Source: Saccharomonospora amisosensis (lineage in GTDB: Bacteria > Actinomycetota > Actinomycetes > Mycobacteriales > Pseudonocardiaceae). From it: 64,000 nt of DNA. The stretch is taken from positions 3,348,001-3,412,000 of the forward strand of contig NZ_JAAOYM010000001.1 in the NCBI RefSeq assembly GCF_011761185.1. The letters are read 5' to 3'. Made by a program: the position numbers and the translations under genes. This document shows positions 9,452 through 17,823 of the stretch, one piece after another. Positions within the stretch are counted from its first letter, which is position 1. The number at the start of each line of letters is the position of its first letter. A model generated the notes under the pieces. The model worked only from the letters and a program-made list of their open reading frames with translations. It ran no database searches and was not told where the DNA came from.

Positions 9452-9957
9452 ACCGCCTCCGCGTCAGCCATGTATCCCAGGTACGCGCTCCCGCGCCGGG
9501 AAACGTGGTGGTGGATCACGAGCGTGCACCCGCATCCCCGGCACCCGAATGTCTCTCCCACCGCGCACCCGGCTAAGGTCGTCTCCTTACAATGTGGACA
9601 GTGGACGCGCTTGAGCGCGGTGCTCGTCGCGTGCGCGCGTATCTCGGCTGGCACGGCGCCGTGACCCAGTGCCACCGAGCGAGCGAGGAGTACGTCGGCC
9701 TCCGGGCCGGCCAGCAGCAGTCGCCAGCCGACCCGAGCCGCGCGCAGTTGTTCACGCAGCGCCGACAGCGTCGTGTCGTCGGCACCGTCCGCGTAGCGGA
9801 CCCAGACCGGCCTGCCTGCGCCGAGTTCGGCGACCCAGGCCGACGCGACGGCTCCACCGTCCTCACCGAACCCCAGCACCGCGTAGGACGTCCCGGTGTC
9901 GTCGACGGCGGGCGGTGTCGCGTCCCACTTCGGCACGCTCGTGTGCGATTCCGCCAT
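9448..9957 (-). CDS. dmmA: Dimethylamine monooxygenase small subunit, DmmA family
   Basis: 169 residues if started at ATG 9957, eight bases after the cupin stop; an earlier in-frame ATG (10002) would overlap the cupin. The C-terminus is a zinc-ribbon-like segment (CPHCKETTLAG, then FGCRGCGCTLVIHHHVSRR and YLGYMAD) typical of the small subunit annotated DmmA. The N-terminal half is a variable Rossmann-like region. Letter names of the dimethylamine monooxygenase subunits vary between sources; the symbol follows family naming for the small subunit. Its stop overlaps the reductase start. Confidence 0.8.
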   Translation of the reverse strand: MAESHTSVPKWDATPPAVDDTGTSYAVLGFGEDGGAVASAWVAELGAGRPVWVRYADGADDTTLSALREQLRAARVGWRLLLAGPEADVLLARSVALGHGAVPAEIRAHATSTALKRVHCPHCKETTLAGCAVGETFGCRGCGCTLVIHHHVSRRGSAYLGYMADAEAV

Positions 9958-9964
9958 GACGCGC

Positions 9965-10324
9965 TCAGGGGGCGAAGTCGCGATGGCCGGTGTAGAAGCC
10001 AAGCGCCCGCTCCGGTGTCTCGAACACGACGGTGGCGCCCTTGGGAAAGAACAGTACGTCGCGCGGTTTCGCGTGCACGACCTGCCCGGTGGCCTTGTCG
10101 GTGAGCTTGAACTCGCCCTCCAGCACGATCTTCATCTCGTCGTAGGTGTACTCGTACACCAGCGGCTGGGACGCGAACAACTCGAAGAAGCCGGCACACA
10201 GCTGCGCGCCCCCTGGGTTCTCGTGGACGTCCCCGATGAAGGCTTCGCACCCGTCGATGTTCATGCTCGGCAGCTTGACCGCGCCGCCCTCCACCTTGCG
10301 GATGGGTCCTTGTACGGCTTCCAT
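9965..10324 (-). CDS. Small cupin protein (EutQ-like)
   Basis: 119 residues forming one cupin barrel, with EYTYDEMKIVLEGEFKLTD followed by VHAKPRDVLFFPKGATVVFETPE. It resembles the EutQ-like cupins often found beside tmm, tdm and dimethylamine genes. Its place in the middle of the run supports a role in amine or C1 handling, but no catalytic function can be stated. The metal-site pattern is partly degenerate: EYTYDE sits where HxH would be expected. Confidence 0.7.
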   Translation of the reverse strand: MEAVQGPIRKVEGGAVKLPSMNIDGCEAFIGDVHENPGGAQLCAGFFELFASQPLVYEYTYDEMKIVLEGEFKLTDKATGQVVHAKPRDVLFFPKGATVVFETPERALGFYTGHRDFAP

Positions 10325-10368
10325 GTCTGTCCTCCTTCGGTGGTCATGGGTTCCTCATGCCGTTCGGC

Positions 10369-10617
10369 TCACGGTTGTTCGGCCGTCACCAGCGTCCGAG
10401 ACTCCTGCTGCCGAGGCGCTTCGGGTTCGGCCTGCTCGCTCACCGAAAGCGCCGCCAGCGCGTGCCGGTACTCGCGGTTCTCGTTGCGTACCTGCCAGAT
10501 GTGGAACCAGATCCAGGCGAGGACGGTGATGGCCACCAGTGCGATCTCCGAACCGGGGAAGGGGAACAGCGAGCTGATCGGCTCCAGTTCGGCGTAGGAT
10601 TCGATGCCGGTGCTCAT
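10369..10617 (-). CDS. Small single-pass membrane protein next to the transporter
   Basis: 82 residues with one hydrophobic helix (SEIALVAITVLAWIWFHIW, about 23-41), then a charged, likely coiled cytoplasmic tail (QVRNENREYRHALAAL) and a disordered end. The start ATG 10617 is two bases after the amt stop, with AGGAGG inside the end of amt, so it is probably made together with the transporter. I do not recognise a named family; an accessory subunit of the Amt protein is an inference from position. Confidence 0.65.
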   Translation of the reverse strand: MSTGIESYAELEPISSLFPFPGSEIALVAITVLAWIWFHIWQVRNENREYRHALAALSVSEQAEPEAPRQQESRTLVTAEQP

Positions 10618-10619
10618 GG

Positions 10620-12038
10620 TCAGGACCTCCTGTCTTCACGTGCCGTGGCGCCGAGGAGCGCTTCCAGCTCCACGTCGTCGAGCCTGTTGTTCGGGGCTGA
10701 GAACTCGGGGTAGGCGTCGTCGTATCCGTGGGTGTCCAATCCGGCCAGTTCGACCTTCCTCGGCACGCGCAGCAGGCCGAACTTGTCGAGCAGCTTCGCG
10801 ACGGCGAACGTGGGCAGGAAGCCGAGCACCCAGAACATGATCAGGGCTCCGATCAACTGGCCGAGCGGGTTGATCACCGGCCAGCCGTCCGCGTTGCTGC
10901 CCAGCCAGGCACTCACTCCCTCGACCGGCGCGGCGGCCGGATATCCCCACAGCACGAAACCGGCTATCACCAGCGCGAGGAACCCGGTGTAACCGTGTAC
11001 GGCGACGGCACCCACCGCATCGTCGATCTTGAACCGGCGCTCGACCCAGTGGTGCAGCTTGAACGCGATGAACACGCCCACCGCGCCGATCAGCATCGCC
11101 TGCAGCGGGTGGTAGAGGTCGTTGCCCGCGGACGCGGTGATGATGCCTCCGAGCGCGCCGGAGAACGTCCACAACACACTGCCCTTGCTCAGCACGAACC
11201 CGACCGCCATGCCACCGATCAGCGACATCAGCAGGTTGAACGAGTTGCCCGACAGCGTCGTGGGGGTGCCGTAGATCGTGGTCGCCGCGAACAGCGGGTC
11301 GGAGTCGCTGCCCACGTTGATGATGGGGATGTTGCACGCGGCGTAGAAGCCCCAGAAACCCACGAGGATGATGAACAGGCCCACGCCGGTCAGCCACACG
11401 TTGTGCGGCTTGATGTCCCTGACCTCACCTCGCGGCCCGAACTTGCCGATGCGCGGGCCGAGTACGACGAGCATGCCGAGCGCGGCGCCACCCGCGACGG
11501 CGTGGATCACGCCGGAGCCGTATGCGTCGTGGTAGCCCATGGTCTGTACCAGCCAGCCGGTCGCGCTCCAGCCCCACGCGCCGCCGATGACCCAGGTGAC
11601 GGAGCCGACCAGGACGGCCATGATGAGAAACGCGCCGGTGCGTGCCCGCTCGATGATCGCACCGGAGACGATCGAGGCGGCTGTCCAGGAGAACAGCAGG
11701 AACGCCGCCCAGAAGACGCCGGTGATGTTGTCGTCGAGGTTCGGCGCCAGCAGCGGTGACCACGGGGTGGCGTCGGCCGCGGCCTCGCCGATCCCGCCGG
11801 TGATACCGGGACCGTTTCCGACGGCGTAGTACAACCACCAGCCGAAGAGGAAGAACGTCACGGTGACCACCGGGATCAGCATCACGTTCTTCATCAGTGT
11901 GTGCTGGAGGTTCTTGCGCCGGGCCGTGCCCACCTCGTACAGGGTGAACCCGACGTGAATCAGGAACATGAAGACGATCGTCAGCCAGTAGTAGAACTCG
12001 GTGAAGATCGTGGTGAGGGCGGTGAGTTCACTGTCCAC
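10620..12038 (-). CDS. amt: Amt-family ammonium/methylammonium transporter
   Basis: 472 residues with about 11 membrane helices. The Amt core is visible in GWWLYYAVG, GAWGWSATGWL, IHAVAGGAALGMLVVLGPR and DDAVGAVAVHGYTGFLAL. The two pore histidines are kept (IHAV and AVHG), but the usual DFAG before the first histidine reads YGSG, so this is an atypical branch. It sits inside the amine operon, so it may import ammonium, methylamine or larger methylamines; the last is speculative. The cytoplasmic tail is unusually long (HGYDDAYPEFSAPNNRLDDVE). Confidence 0.85.
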   Translation of the reverse strand: MDSELTALTTIFTEFYYWLTIVFMFLIHVGFTLYEVGTARRKNLQHTLMKNVMLIPVVTVTFFLFGWWLYYAVGNGPGITGGIGEAAADATPWSPLLAPNLDDNITGVFWAAFLLFSWTAASIVSGAIIERARTGAFLIMAVLVGSVTWVIGGAWGWSATGWLVQTMGYHDAYGSGVIHAVAGGAALGMLVVLGPRIGKFGPRGEVRDIKPHNVWLTGVGLFIILVGFWGFYAACNIPIINVGSDSDPLFAATTIYGTPTTLSGNSFNLLMSLIGGMAVGFVLSKGSVLWTFSGALGGIITASAGNDLYHPLQAMLIGAVGVFIAFKLHHWVERRFKIDDAVGAVAVHGYTGFLALVIAGFVLWGYPAAAPVEGVSAWLGSNADGWPVINPLGQLIGALIMFWVLGFLPTFAVAKLLDKFGLLRVPRKVELAGLDTHGYDDAYPEFSAPNNRLDDVELEALLGATAREDRRS

Positions 12039-12155
12039 GGGCCAGCTCCTCGTCCACTGTCAGTAATCTTTGTCGCATATCAGGAGACCTCGCGGGCATT
12101 TCGAACGGAACCTTCAGCCGTAAAGCTTGCGTTAAACCAGAACCGGAAACTTGCG
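12039..12155 (-). promoter_or_regulatory. Upstream region of amt, possible internal promoter
   Basis: 117 bp between the amine oxidase stop and the amt start, less GC-rich than its neighbours (for example TAATCTTTGTCGCATAT at 12063-12079). It is the largest gap inside the amine run, so an internal promoter for amt and the downstream demethylases is plausible. No hairpin or clear promoter consensus was found. Confidence 0.3.
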
Positions 12156-13364
12156 TCAACGCAGTTGCCCAGCACCGACATACGGGTGCGGGCTCGTCAA
12201 CGGCGCTCCCTCGCCGAAGCGCTCCAGCCGGAAATCCGCCGCCGGTACTGCGGGATCGGTGGAGTCGCCTCGGTGAACCAGCTCAGCGACCAACTCCCCC
12301 ACCGCGGGGGAAATCTTGAAGCCGTGCCCGCTGAATCCGGCCGCGACGACCAGACCGTCCACTTCGGTACGGCTGATGACGGGGTTGAAGTCGGGCGTCA
12401 CGTCGTAACACCCGGCGTAGCTGCTCGCGAGCGCCGGATCGGGCAGTCCTGGCAATCGCAGGGCAACCTTGCCGACGGCCGATTCCAGGAAGCCGGGATC
12501 GGCGCGATCGGAGTACCGGTCGGGGTCGGCGGGCTCGAGTGTGCCGAGATCGCTGTTGCCCACCAGCAGTTCACCCGTCGGCTCCGGGCGGATGTATTGC
12601 AGCGAGACCAGATCCGAGAACACGGGCGCGCCTGCGAGGTCGGCACCGGCTCCGGGCCGGATCAGTATGAGTTGCTCGCGATGCACGGTGATCGGCAGTT
12701 CGATGCCCAGCGGGCTCAGCAGCGACACCGACCACGGGCCTGCCGCGACCACGACCGAGCCGCTCGCGATCGTCTCGCCGCCCGCAAGCCGAACACCGCG
12801 CGCCCGGCCCGAGGAGGTCAGGATCTCGCTCACCGCGCTGCCCTGCCGGATACGCACCCCGTACCTGCGCGCGGCGGCGGAGAAGCCCTGCGCGGTGCGG
12901 TAGGCGTCACCGTGCCCACCGCGGGGCTCCCAGCCGAATGCCGCGAAGTCGGTAAGGTCGGCGGAGGGCCACAGCTTCGCCACCTCGGCACGGTCGATGC
13001 TTTCGGTGTCGATGCCCAACCTCCGCTGCGCCGCGAGATTGGCACGTAGGGAGTCCACATCGCGCTGCCCGACGCCGACGACGTATCCGGTCCGCCGAAA
13101 GCCGACGTCGACGCCGAGTATCTCCTCGGCTTCCTCCAGCACCGGCAGCGACTTCCAGGCCATCGCCGCCAGCGAGGGCACGCCGTAGTGGCACCGGGCG
13201 ATGCCGCTGGACTTGCCGGTACCGCCGGAGCCCACCGTGTTCCGCTCGCACACGACCACATCGGTGATCCCGTGCCGGGCCAGCGCCCACGCCGCGGCCG
13301 TGCCCTCGATGCCTCCGCCGACGATCACGACGTCGGCGGACTCGGTCGCGGTGGTGGTCACCAC
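12156..13364 (-). CDS. FAD-dependent amine oxidoreductase (sarcosine oxidase-like), candidate N-methylglutamate dehydrogenase
   Basis: 402 residues of the DAO/sarcosine oxidase beta family. It has the N-terminal FAD motif VVIVGGGIEGTAAAWALAR, the GTGKSSGIARCHYG block and the C-terminal FAD region DGLVVAAGFSGHGFKISPA. It overlaps mgsC by seven bases, so it should act on the product of the N-methylglutamate synthase: oxidising N-methylglutamate back to glutamate plus a C1 unit. Known N-methylglutamate dehydrogenases have several subunits (mgdABCD, like heterotetrameric sarcosine oxidase); only one gene is here. Sarcosine or glycine-betaine-type amines are alternative substrates. Confidence 0.75.
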   Translation of the reverse strand: MVTTTATESADVVIVGGGIEGTAAAWALARHGITDVVVCERNTVGSGGTGKSSGIARCHYGVPSLAAMAWKSLPVLEEAEEILGVDVGFRRTGYVVGVGQRDVDSLRANLAAQRRLGIDTESIDRAEVAKLWPSADLTDFAAFGWEPRGGHGDAYRTAQGFSAAARRYGVRIRQGSAVSEILTSSGRARGVRLAGGETIASGSVVVAAGPWSVSLLSPLGIELPITVHREQLILIRPGAGADLAGAPVFSDLVSLQYIRPEPTGELLVGNSDLGTLEPADPDRYSDRADPGFLESAVGKVALRLPGLPDPALASSYAGCYDVTPDFNPVISRTEVDGLVVAAGFSGHGFKISPAVGELVAELVHRGDSTDPAVPAADFRLERFGEGAPLTSPHPYVGAGQLR

Positions 13365-14689
13365 TCACCTCCGGGAACCCACGACGTGCCCGCGAGCGGT
13401 ACCCGCGCCATCGCGGCGGCCTCGACGGTCAGCGCCACGAGGTCCTCCGGCTCCAGATGCAGCAGATGTGACTTGCCGCAGGCCCTGGCGAGTGTCTGTG
13501 CCTCCATGGTGAGCACCCGCAGGTAGTTCGCGACCCGCCTGCCGCCCTCCACCGGGTCGAGCCGCGCTGCCAACTCCGGGTCCTGTGTCGTGATCCCCGC
13601 CGGGTCGCGGCCGTCCTGGTAGTCGTCGTAGCAACCGGGCGCCGATCCCAGGTCGGCGTAGGCCGCCGCGTGGCGCGGGTCGTTGTCGCCCAGCGCGATG
13701 AGCGCCGCCGTGCCGATCGCGACCGCGTCGGCGCCAAGTGCCAGCGCCTTGGCCACGTCTGCGCCGGTCCGGACCCCACCGGAGACGATGAGCTGCACCT
13801 TGCGATGCACATCGAGTTCCCGCAACGCCCGCACCGCCTGCGGAATCGCCGCGAGCACGGGGATGCCGACATGCTCGATGAACACCTCCTGCGTGGCCGC
13901 GGTGCCGCCCTGCATCCCGTCCACGACCACGACGTCGGCCCCGGCGGCGACCGCGAGCTTCACGTCGTAGTAGGTACGCGCGGCGCCGACCTTGACGTAC
14001 ACCGGCTTTTCCCAGTCCGTGATCTCGCGCAACTCAAGGATCTTGATCGCGAGGTCGTCCGGCCCGGTCCAGTCCGGGTGCCTGCACGCGCTGCGCTGGT
14101 CGATGCCCGGCGGCAGCGTCCGCATCGTGGCCACCCTGTCGCTGATCTTCTGCCCGAGCAGCATCCCGCCACCACCGGGTTTGGCGCCCTGCCCGAGCAC
14201 GACCTCGATGGCATCGGCCTTGCGCAGGTCGGCGGGGTTCATCCCGTACCGGGATGGCAGGTACTGATACACCAGGTGCTTGGACTGGCCACGCTCTTCC
14301 CGCGTCATGCCACCGTCACCGGTGGTGGTCGAGGTGCCGACCTCGCTGGCTCCACGTCCCAGCGCCTCCTTCGCCTGTGCCGAAAGCGCCCCGAAGCTCA
14401 TCCCCGCGATGGTCACCGGGATGTCGAGGTGCAGCGGGAACCGCGCGTTGCGGGTTCCGAGCACCACGTCGGTGTCGCAGCGTTCCCGGTACCCTTCCAG
14501 CGGGTAGCGCGACATGCCCGCACCGAGCAGCAGCAAGTCGTCGAAATGCGGCACGCGCCGCTTCGCTCCGCCACCGCGAATGTGGTAGACGCCGGTCCGC
14601 GCTGCCCGCTGGATGCCCGCGATCGTCGCCGCGTCGAATGTCGCGGACGGGCGCAGGCCGAACGCGGAATGTTCGCTGGTCATCTGCAT
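13358..14689 (-). CDS. mgsC: N-methylglutamate synthase subunit C (FMN-binding GltB-like)
   Basis: 443 residues matching the FMN/Fe-S central domain of glutamate synthase as a separate protein. Visible are TIAGMSFGALSAQAKEAL, GDGGMTREE, GQGAKPGGGGMLLGQKIS, VVVDGMQGGTAAT and VSGGVRTGADVAKALALGADAVAIGT. Cysteines in RSACRHPDW, APGCYDD and ARACGKSH could bind an Fe-S cluster. With MgsA and MgsB it forms the N-methylglutamate synthase that transfers the methylamine group to 2-oxoglutarate. It lies 23 bp after mgsB. It could be read as a generic FMN-binding glutamate synthase, but the neighbours decide. Confidence 0.88.
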   Translation of the reverse strand: MQMTSEHSAFGLRPSATFDAATIAGIQRAARTGVYHIRGGGAKRRVPHFDDLLLLGAGMSRYPLEGYRERCDTDVVLGTRNARFPLHLDIPVTIAGMSFGALSAQAKEALGRGASEVGTSTTTGDGGMTREERGQSKHLVYQYLPSRYGMNPADLRKADAIEVVLGQGAKPGGGGMLLGQKISDRVATMRTLPPGIDQRSACRHPDWTGPDDLAIKILELREITDWEKPVYVKVGAARTYYDVKLAVAAGADVVVVDGMQGGTAATQEVFIEHVGIPVLAAIPQAVRALRELDVHRKVQLIVSGGVRTGADVAKALALGADAVAIGTAALIALGDNDPRHAAAYADLGSAPGCYDDYQDGRDPAGITTQDPELAARLDPVEGGRRVANYLRVLTMEAQTLARACGKSHLLHLEPEDLVALTVEAAAMARVPLAGTSWVPGGEW

Positions 14690-14712
14690 CCTTTCTGCAT
14701 CCTCAACGGCGA

Positions 14713-15417
14713 TCAGTACGCCGCCGAGTTGTGTGCGGCGAAGTGGTACAAGGTGCGCGCGGAGCCGTACCGGCGGAATTCGGCGGGGTCATGGTCCAGC
14801 CCAGCCGCGGCCAGCAGGCCCGCCAACTCCTCCCGATGTCGCGGCAGCAGCGGTTTCTCCACGCAGTCGGCGCCGAGCGTCTTCACCGCGCCTCGCACGT
14901 ACAGCCGCGCCTCGTAGATCGAGTCGCCGAGACCGTCGCCCGCATCGCCGCACACGACGAGCCTGCCCGCCTGCGCCATGAACGCACTCATCGCGCCCAC
15001 ATCGCCACCGACCACGATGTCGATGCCCTTCATGGAGATGCCGCACCGCATCGACGCATTGCCCTCGACGACCAGCAACCCGCCGTGGCCGGTGGCGCCC
15101 GCGGACTGCGAGGCGTCCCCACGCACGCGGACCGTTCCGGACATCATGTTCTCGGCCACCCCAACCCCGACGCTTCCGTGCACGGTTACCGTGCCGCCGT
15201 CGTTCATGCCCGCGCAGTAGTAGCCGGCGTGCCCGTACACGTCGACGGTGACCTCGCCACGCAGCCCGGCCGCGATGGCGTGCGCGCCACGGGGAGCGAG
15301 CACCCGATACCTGCTCGCCGTCGGGTTGTGCAGTTCGGCGTTGAGCCACCGCACGGAGGTCTCGGCGAGATCCACCGCGACGGCGCTGGTCACCGAATCA
15401 CCCGTCACCGCTGCCAT
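14713..15417 (-). CDS. mgsB: N-methylglutamate synthase subunit B (GXGXG domain)
   Basis: 234 residues from ATG 15417, overlapping mgsA by 13 bases. It is made of the right-handed beta-helix repeats of the glutamate synthase alpha-subunit GXGXG domain (YGHAGYYCAGMNDGGTVTVHG, then GVAENMMSGTVRVRGDA and GATGHGGLLVVEG). In split glutamate-synthase-like enzymes this is a separate structural subunit. The order mgsA-mgsB-mgsC matches known methylamine clusters. A longer frame reaching 15624 is only read-through into mgsA. Confidence 0.87.
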   Translation of the reverse strand: MAAVTGDSVTSAVAVDLAETSVRWLNAELHNPTASRYRVLAPRGAHAIAAGLRGEVTVDVYGHAGYYCAGMNDGGTVTVHGSVGVGVAENMMSGTVRVRGDASQSAGATGHGGLLVVEGNASMRCGISMKGIDIVVGGDVGAMSAFMAQAGRLVVCGDAGDGLGDSIYEARLYVRGAVKTLGADCVEKPLLPRHREELAGLLAAAGLDHDPAEFRRYGSARTLYHFAAHNSAAY

Positions 15418-16298
15418 GCGTACACCCTTTCCGGTTCGGGTTCGTAGATCCGGGCACCTTCCACCCCGGGAAGCCCTGCCAGCGCTCGAAACTCCGACGC
15501 CATCGCTACCCAGGATTCGGTCTCGGCGATGATCGCGGGTTTGCAGGCGATGGCGTCGCGCACGACGGCGAAACCGTCGCCGGTGGTGGCCAGCAGCGTG
15601 TAGAACCCGTCGAACCGCTCGCACAGCAGGCGAAGCGCCTTGTCCAGATCATCGCCCTGCGCAAGGCGTGCCGCGACGAACCGGGCCCCGACCTCGGAGT
15701 CGTTGTCGCTGTCGAAGTGCACGCCCAGCGCTCGCAACTGCCCTCGGATGGTGGCGTGGTTGGCGAAGGAACCGTTGTGCACGAGGCACTGGTCCTCACC
15801 GACCGAGAACGGGTGGCAGCCCTGCGCTGTTACCGCGGACTCGGTCGCCATGCGGGTGTGTGCGAGTCCCTGCCAGCCGCTCGCGCCCGCGAGATCATAG
15901 GTCCTCGCCAGCTCGCGAGGGTTTCCGGTTCCCTTGTAGACGGTGAGATCCGTACCGCTGCTCACCACGACGGCACCGGGCGCGGCGGCCCGCACCGCCG
16001 AGACCAGTTCGGCCGGGCTGACCGGTGCCGCGACGACACTGGTGTCGCCCGCCGTCGTGACCAGCACGTCCGACACTCCGGGCAGCTGTTCGCCGACGGC
16101 TTCGGCCAGGCCCGGCCGGGTGTCCAGTACGGACACCGCGGCGTGGCCGTCGGGGCAGCGGCGACGGTCGCCGTATACGGCGACCCCAGCAGAGTCGGGG
16201 CCGCGTTCTGCGACCTGACACAGCATCGTTTCGAGCAGGACACCGAGCCGAGGGAACAGCTTCGGATCGCGCAGGTGCAGCCCCACGATCCCACACAC
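15405..16298 (-). CDS. mgsA: N-methylglutamate synthase subunit A (class II glutamine amidotransferase)
   Basis: 297 residues. I start it at GTG 16298 so the protein begins MCGIVGLHL: the second-residue cysteine must become the N-terminal nucleophile of a class II amidotransferase. The site GGAAAGGGG lies about eight bases upstream; an earlier GTG (16304) would give MPVCGIVG and block the cysteine. Other family blocks are QVAERGPDSAGVAVYG, GLAHTRMATES and CLVHNGSFANH. It is the amidase-like domain that releases the methylamine group from gamma-glutamylmethylamide. It lies 52 bp after gmaS. Confidence 0.87.
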   Translation of the reverse strand: MCGIVGLHLRDPKLFPRLGVLLETMLCQVAERGPDSAGVAVYGDRRRCPDGHAAVSVLDTRPGLAEAVGEQLPGVSDVLVTTAGDTSVVAAPVSPAELVSAVRAAAPGAVVVSSGTDLTVYKGTGNPRELARTYDLAGASGWQGLAHTRMATESAVTAQGCHPFSVGEDQCLVHNGSFANHATIRGQLRALGVHFDSDNDSEVGARFVAARLAQGDDLDKALRLLCERFDGFYTLLATTGDGFAVVRDAIACKPAIIAETESWVAMASEFRALAGLPGVEGARIYEPEPERVYAWQR

Positions 16299-16350
16299 GG
16301 GCACATCCCCTTTCCAGGAACAACCGAACCGGTCCGGCCTGCGGCCGGGC

Positions 16351-17709
16351 TCAGAAAGCGGTGAGGTAACGGTCGATTTCCCACGAGCCGACCGTGTTGT
16401 GCCAGTCGAAGAACTCCTGGCGCTTCAATGCGGTGAAGTAGTCGCACACGCCCGGCCCAGCGGCGTCCAGGGCCGCCGCCATCACCGGGTCCGCTGCCAG
16501 CGCTTCGACGGCGTGCAGCAGCGTGGGCGGCAACTGCGGCCGGACCGCCTCGGTTCGACCGGGTGCACCAGGGTCACGATTGCCCGCGATGCCGTGCAGC
16601 CCCGCAGCCAGGGCCGCGGCTGCCGCGAGGTAGGGGTTGGCAGAGCCGTCCGCGCCGCGCAACTCGACGCGATTGTCGTCCGGCACGCGCACGAAGTGGG
16701 TGCGGTCGTTGCCGCCGTAACTGACGTGCCTCGGCGACCAGGTGGCTCCGGAGCGGGTTGCGACGGCACCGGTTCGCTTGTAGGAGTTCACCGTGGGGGC
16801 CAGCAACGCCTGCATACCGGGCGCGTGGTCCAGGATTCCGGCGAGGAACGAGTAGGCCAGTGTGGACAACCCGAGGCCGCGAGCGTCGTCGGAGTCGGGG
16901 AACAGCGGGGTGCCGTCGCGCCACAGCGACAGGTGCAGGTGCAGCCCGCTGCCGGTGCGGTCGGCGAACGGCTTCGGCATGAACGTGGCGGTCATGCCTC
17001 GCTGCTCGGCCAGCACTGAGATCAGGTACCGGGCGGTGATGACCCGGTCGGCGGTGGTGAGCGCGTCGCTGAAGGTGAAGTTCTGCTCGAACTGACCGTT
17101 GGCGTCCTCGTGGTCGTTGGCGTAGTTGCCCCAGCCGAGTTCGTTCATGGCCGCTGACACGGCCGTGAGGTGCTCATACATCCGGGTCAGCCCGCGTGCG
17201 TCGTAGCACGGCCGCGCGTGGACGTCTCGGTCGTCGGCAGGCGCGAGGTGTCCGTCCGAATCTCGGTTGACCAGGAAGTACTCCACCTCGCTTCCGACGA
17301 ACAGTTCGAGCCCGTCGGAGAGGGCGCGGTCGAGGACAGCCTTGAGGATCACCCTCGGCGCGAACGGCCACGGCTTGCCTTCGACGTGCGGATCGCAGTG
17401 CACCAGCGCCATGCCTTCGCGCACCCACGGCAGTGGCGTGTAGGAGGCGAGGTCGGGCACGGCGATCAGATCGGGGTCGCGCGGTTGCTGCCCGATGGCG
17501 CCGACGGCGTAACCGGCGAACCCGACACCCTCGTGTTGCAGTTCCTCCGCGGCTTCAACCGGCACCAGCTTCGCGCAGGGTTTCCCTGTCAGGTCGACGA
17601 ACAGGGCCAGCAGGAACTTCACGCCGTCGGCTCTGGCTAGCGACGCCAGGTCAGGGCTCGCCATGGGGGCAGGGGCGAGGCCGGACGGTGGCGCGGTGTC
17701 GAGCGTCAT
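16351..17709 (-). CDS. gmaS: Gamma-glutamylmethylamide synthetase
   Basis: 452 residues of the glutamine synthetase superfamily. Metal and substrate motifs are FVGSEVEYFLVN, NYANDHEDANGQFEQNF, MPKPFADRTGSGLHLHLSLW and NSYKRTG, with a C-terminus ending WEIDRYLTAF, the pattern of GmaS proteins. It ligates methylamine to glutamate using ATP, the first step of the indirect methylamine pathway. It is directly followed by mgsABC, which consumes the product. The lack of an adenylylation-loop tyrosine region and this context separate it from GlnA. It probably carries the operon's main promoter in the 114-bp upstream gap. Confidence 0.92.
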   Translation of the reverse strand: MTLDTAPPSGLAPAPMASPDLASLARADGVKFLLALFVDLTGKPCAKLVPVEAAEELQHEGVGFAGYAVGAIGQQPRDPDLIAVPDLASYTPLPWVREGMALVHCDPHVEGKPWPFAPRVILKAVLDRALSDGLELFVGSEVEYFLVNRDSDGHLAPADDRDVHARPCYDARGLTRMYEHLTAVSAAMNELGWGNYANDHEDANGQFEQNFTFSDALTTADRVITARYLISVLAEQRGMTATFMPKPFADRTGSGLHLHLSLWRDGTPLFPDSDDARGLGLSTLAYSFLAGILDHAPGMQALLAPTVNSYKRTGAVATRSGATWSPRHVSYGGNDRTHFVRVPDDNRVELRGADGSANPYLAAAAALAAGLHGIAGNRDPGAPGRTEAVRPQLPPTLLHAVEALAADPVMAAALDAAGPGVCDYFTALKRQEFFDWHNTVGSWEIDRYLTAF

Positions 17710-17823
17710 GGCGCCTCCCTCAGATCAGGAACGTTGTAGAACAAGATGAAACTCAGTCTCACCCTAATAAACGCCCTGCGGGTTGCGCCGGTGTTAAGTC
17801 GTGTAACGAGTGGCTTGTCCGGG
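17710..17823 (-). promoter_or_regulatory. Promoter region of the methylated-amine operon
   Basis: A 114-bp gap between the XRE-cupin gene and gmaS. It is less GC-rich than its surroundings and holds a short imperfect symmetry, TTGTAGAACAA near 17734-17744, that might bind the regulator encoded just upstream. The site is weak and unproven. Confidence 0.4.
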
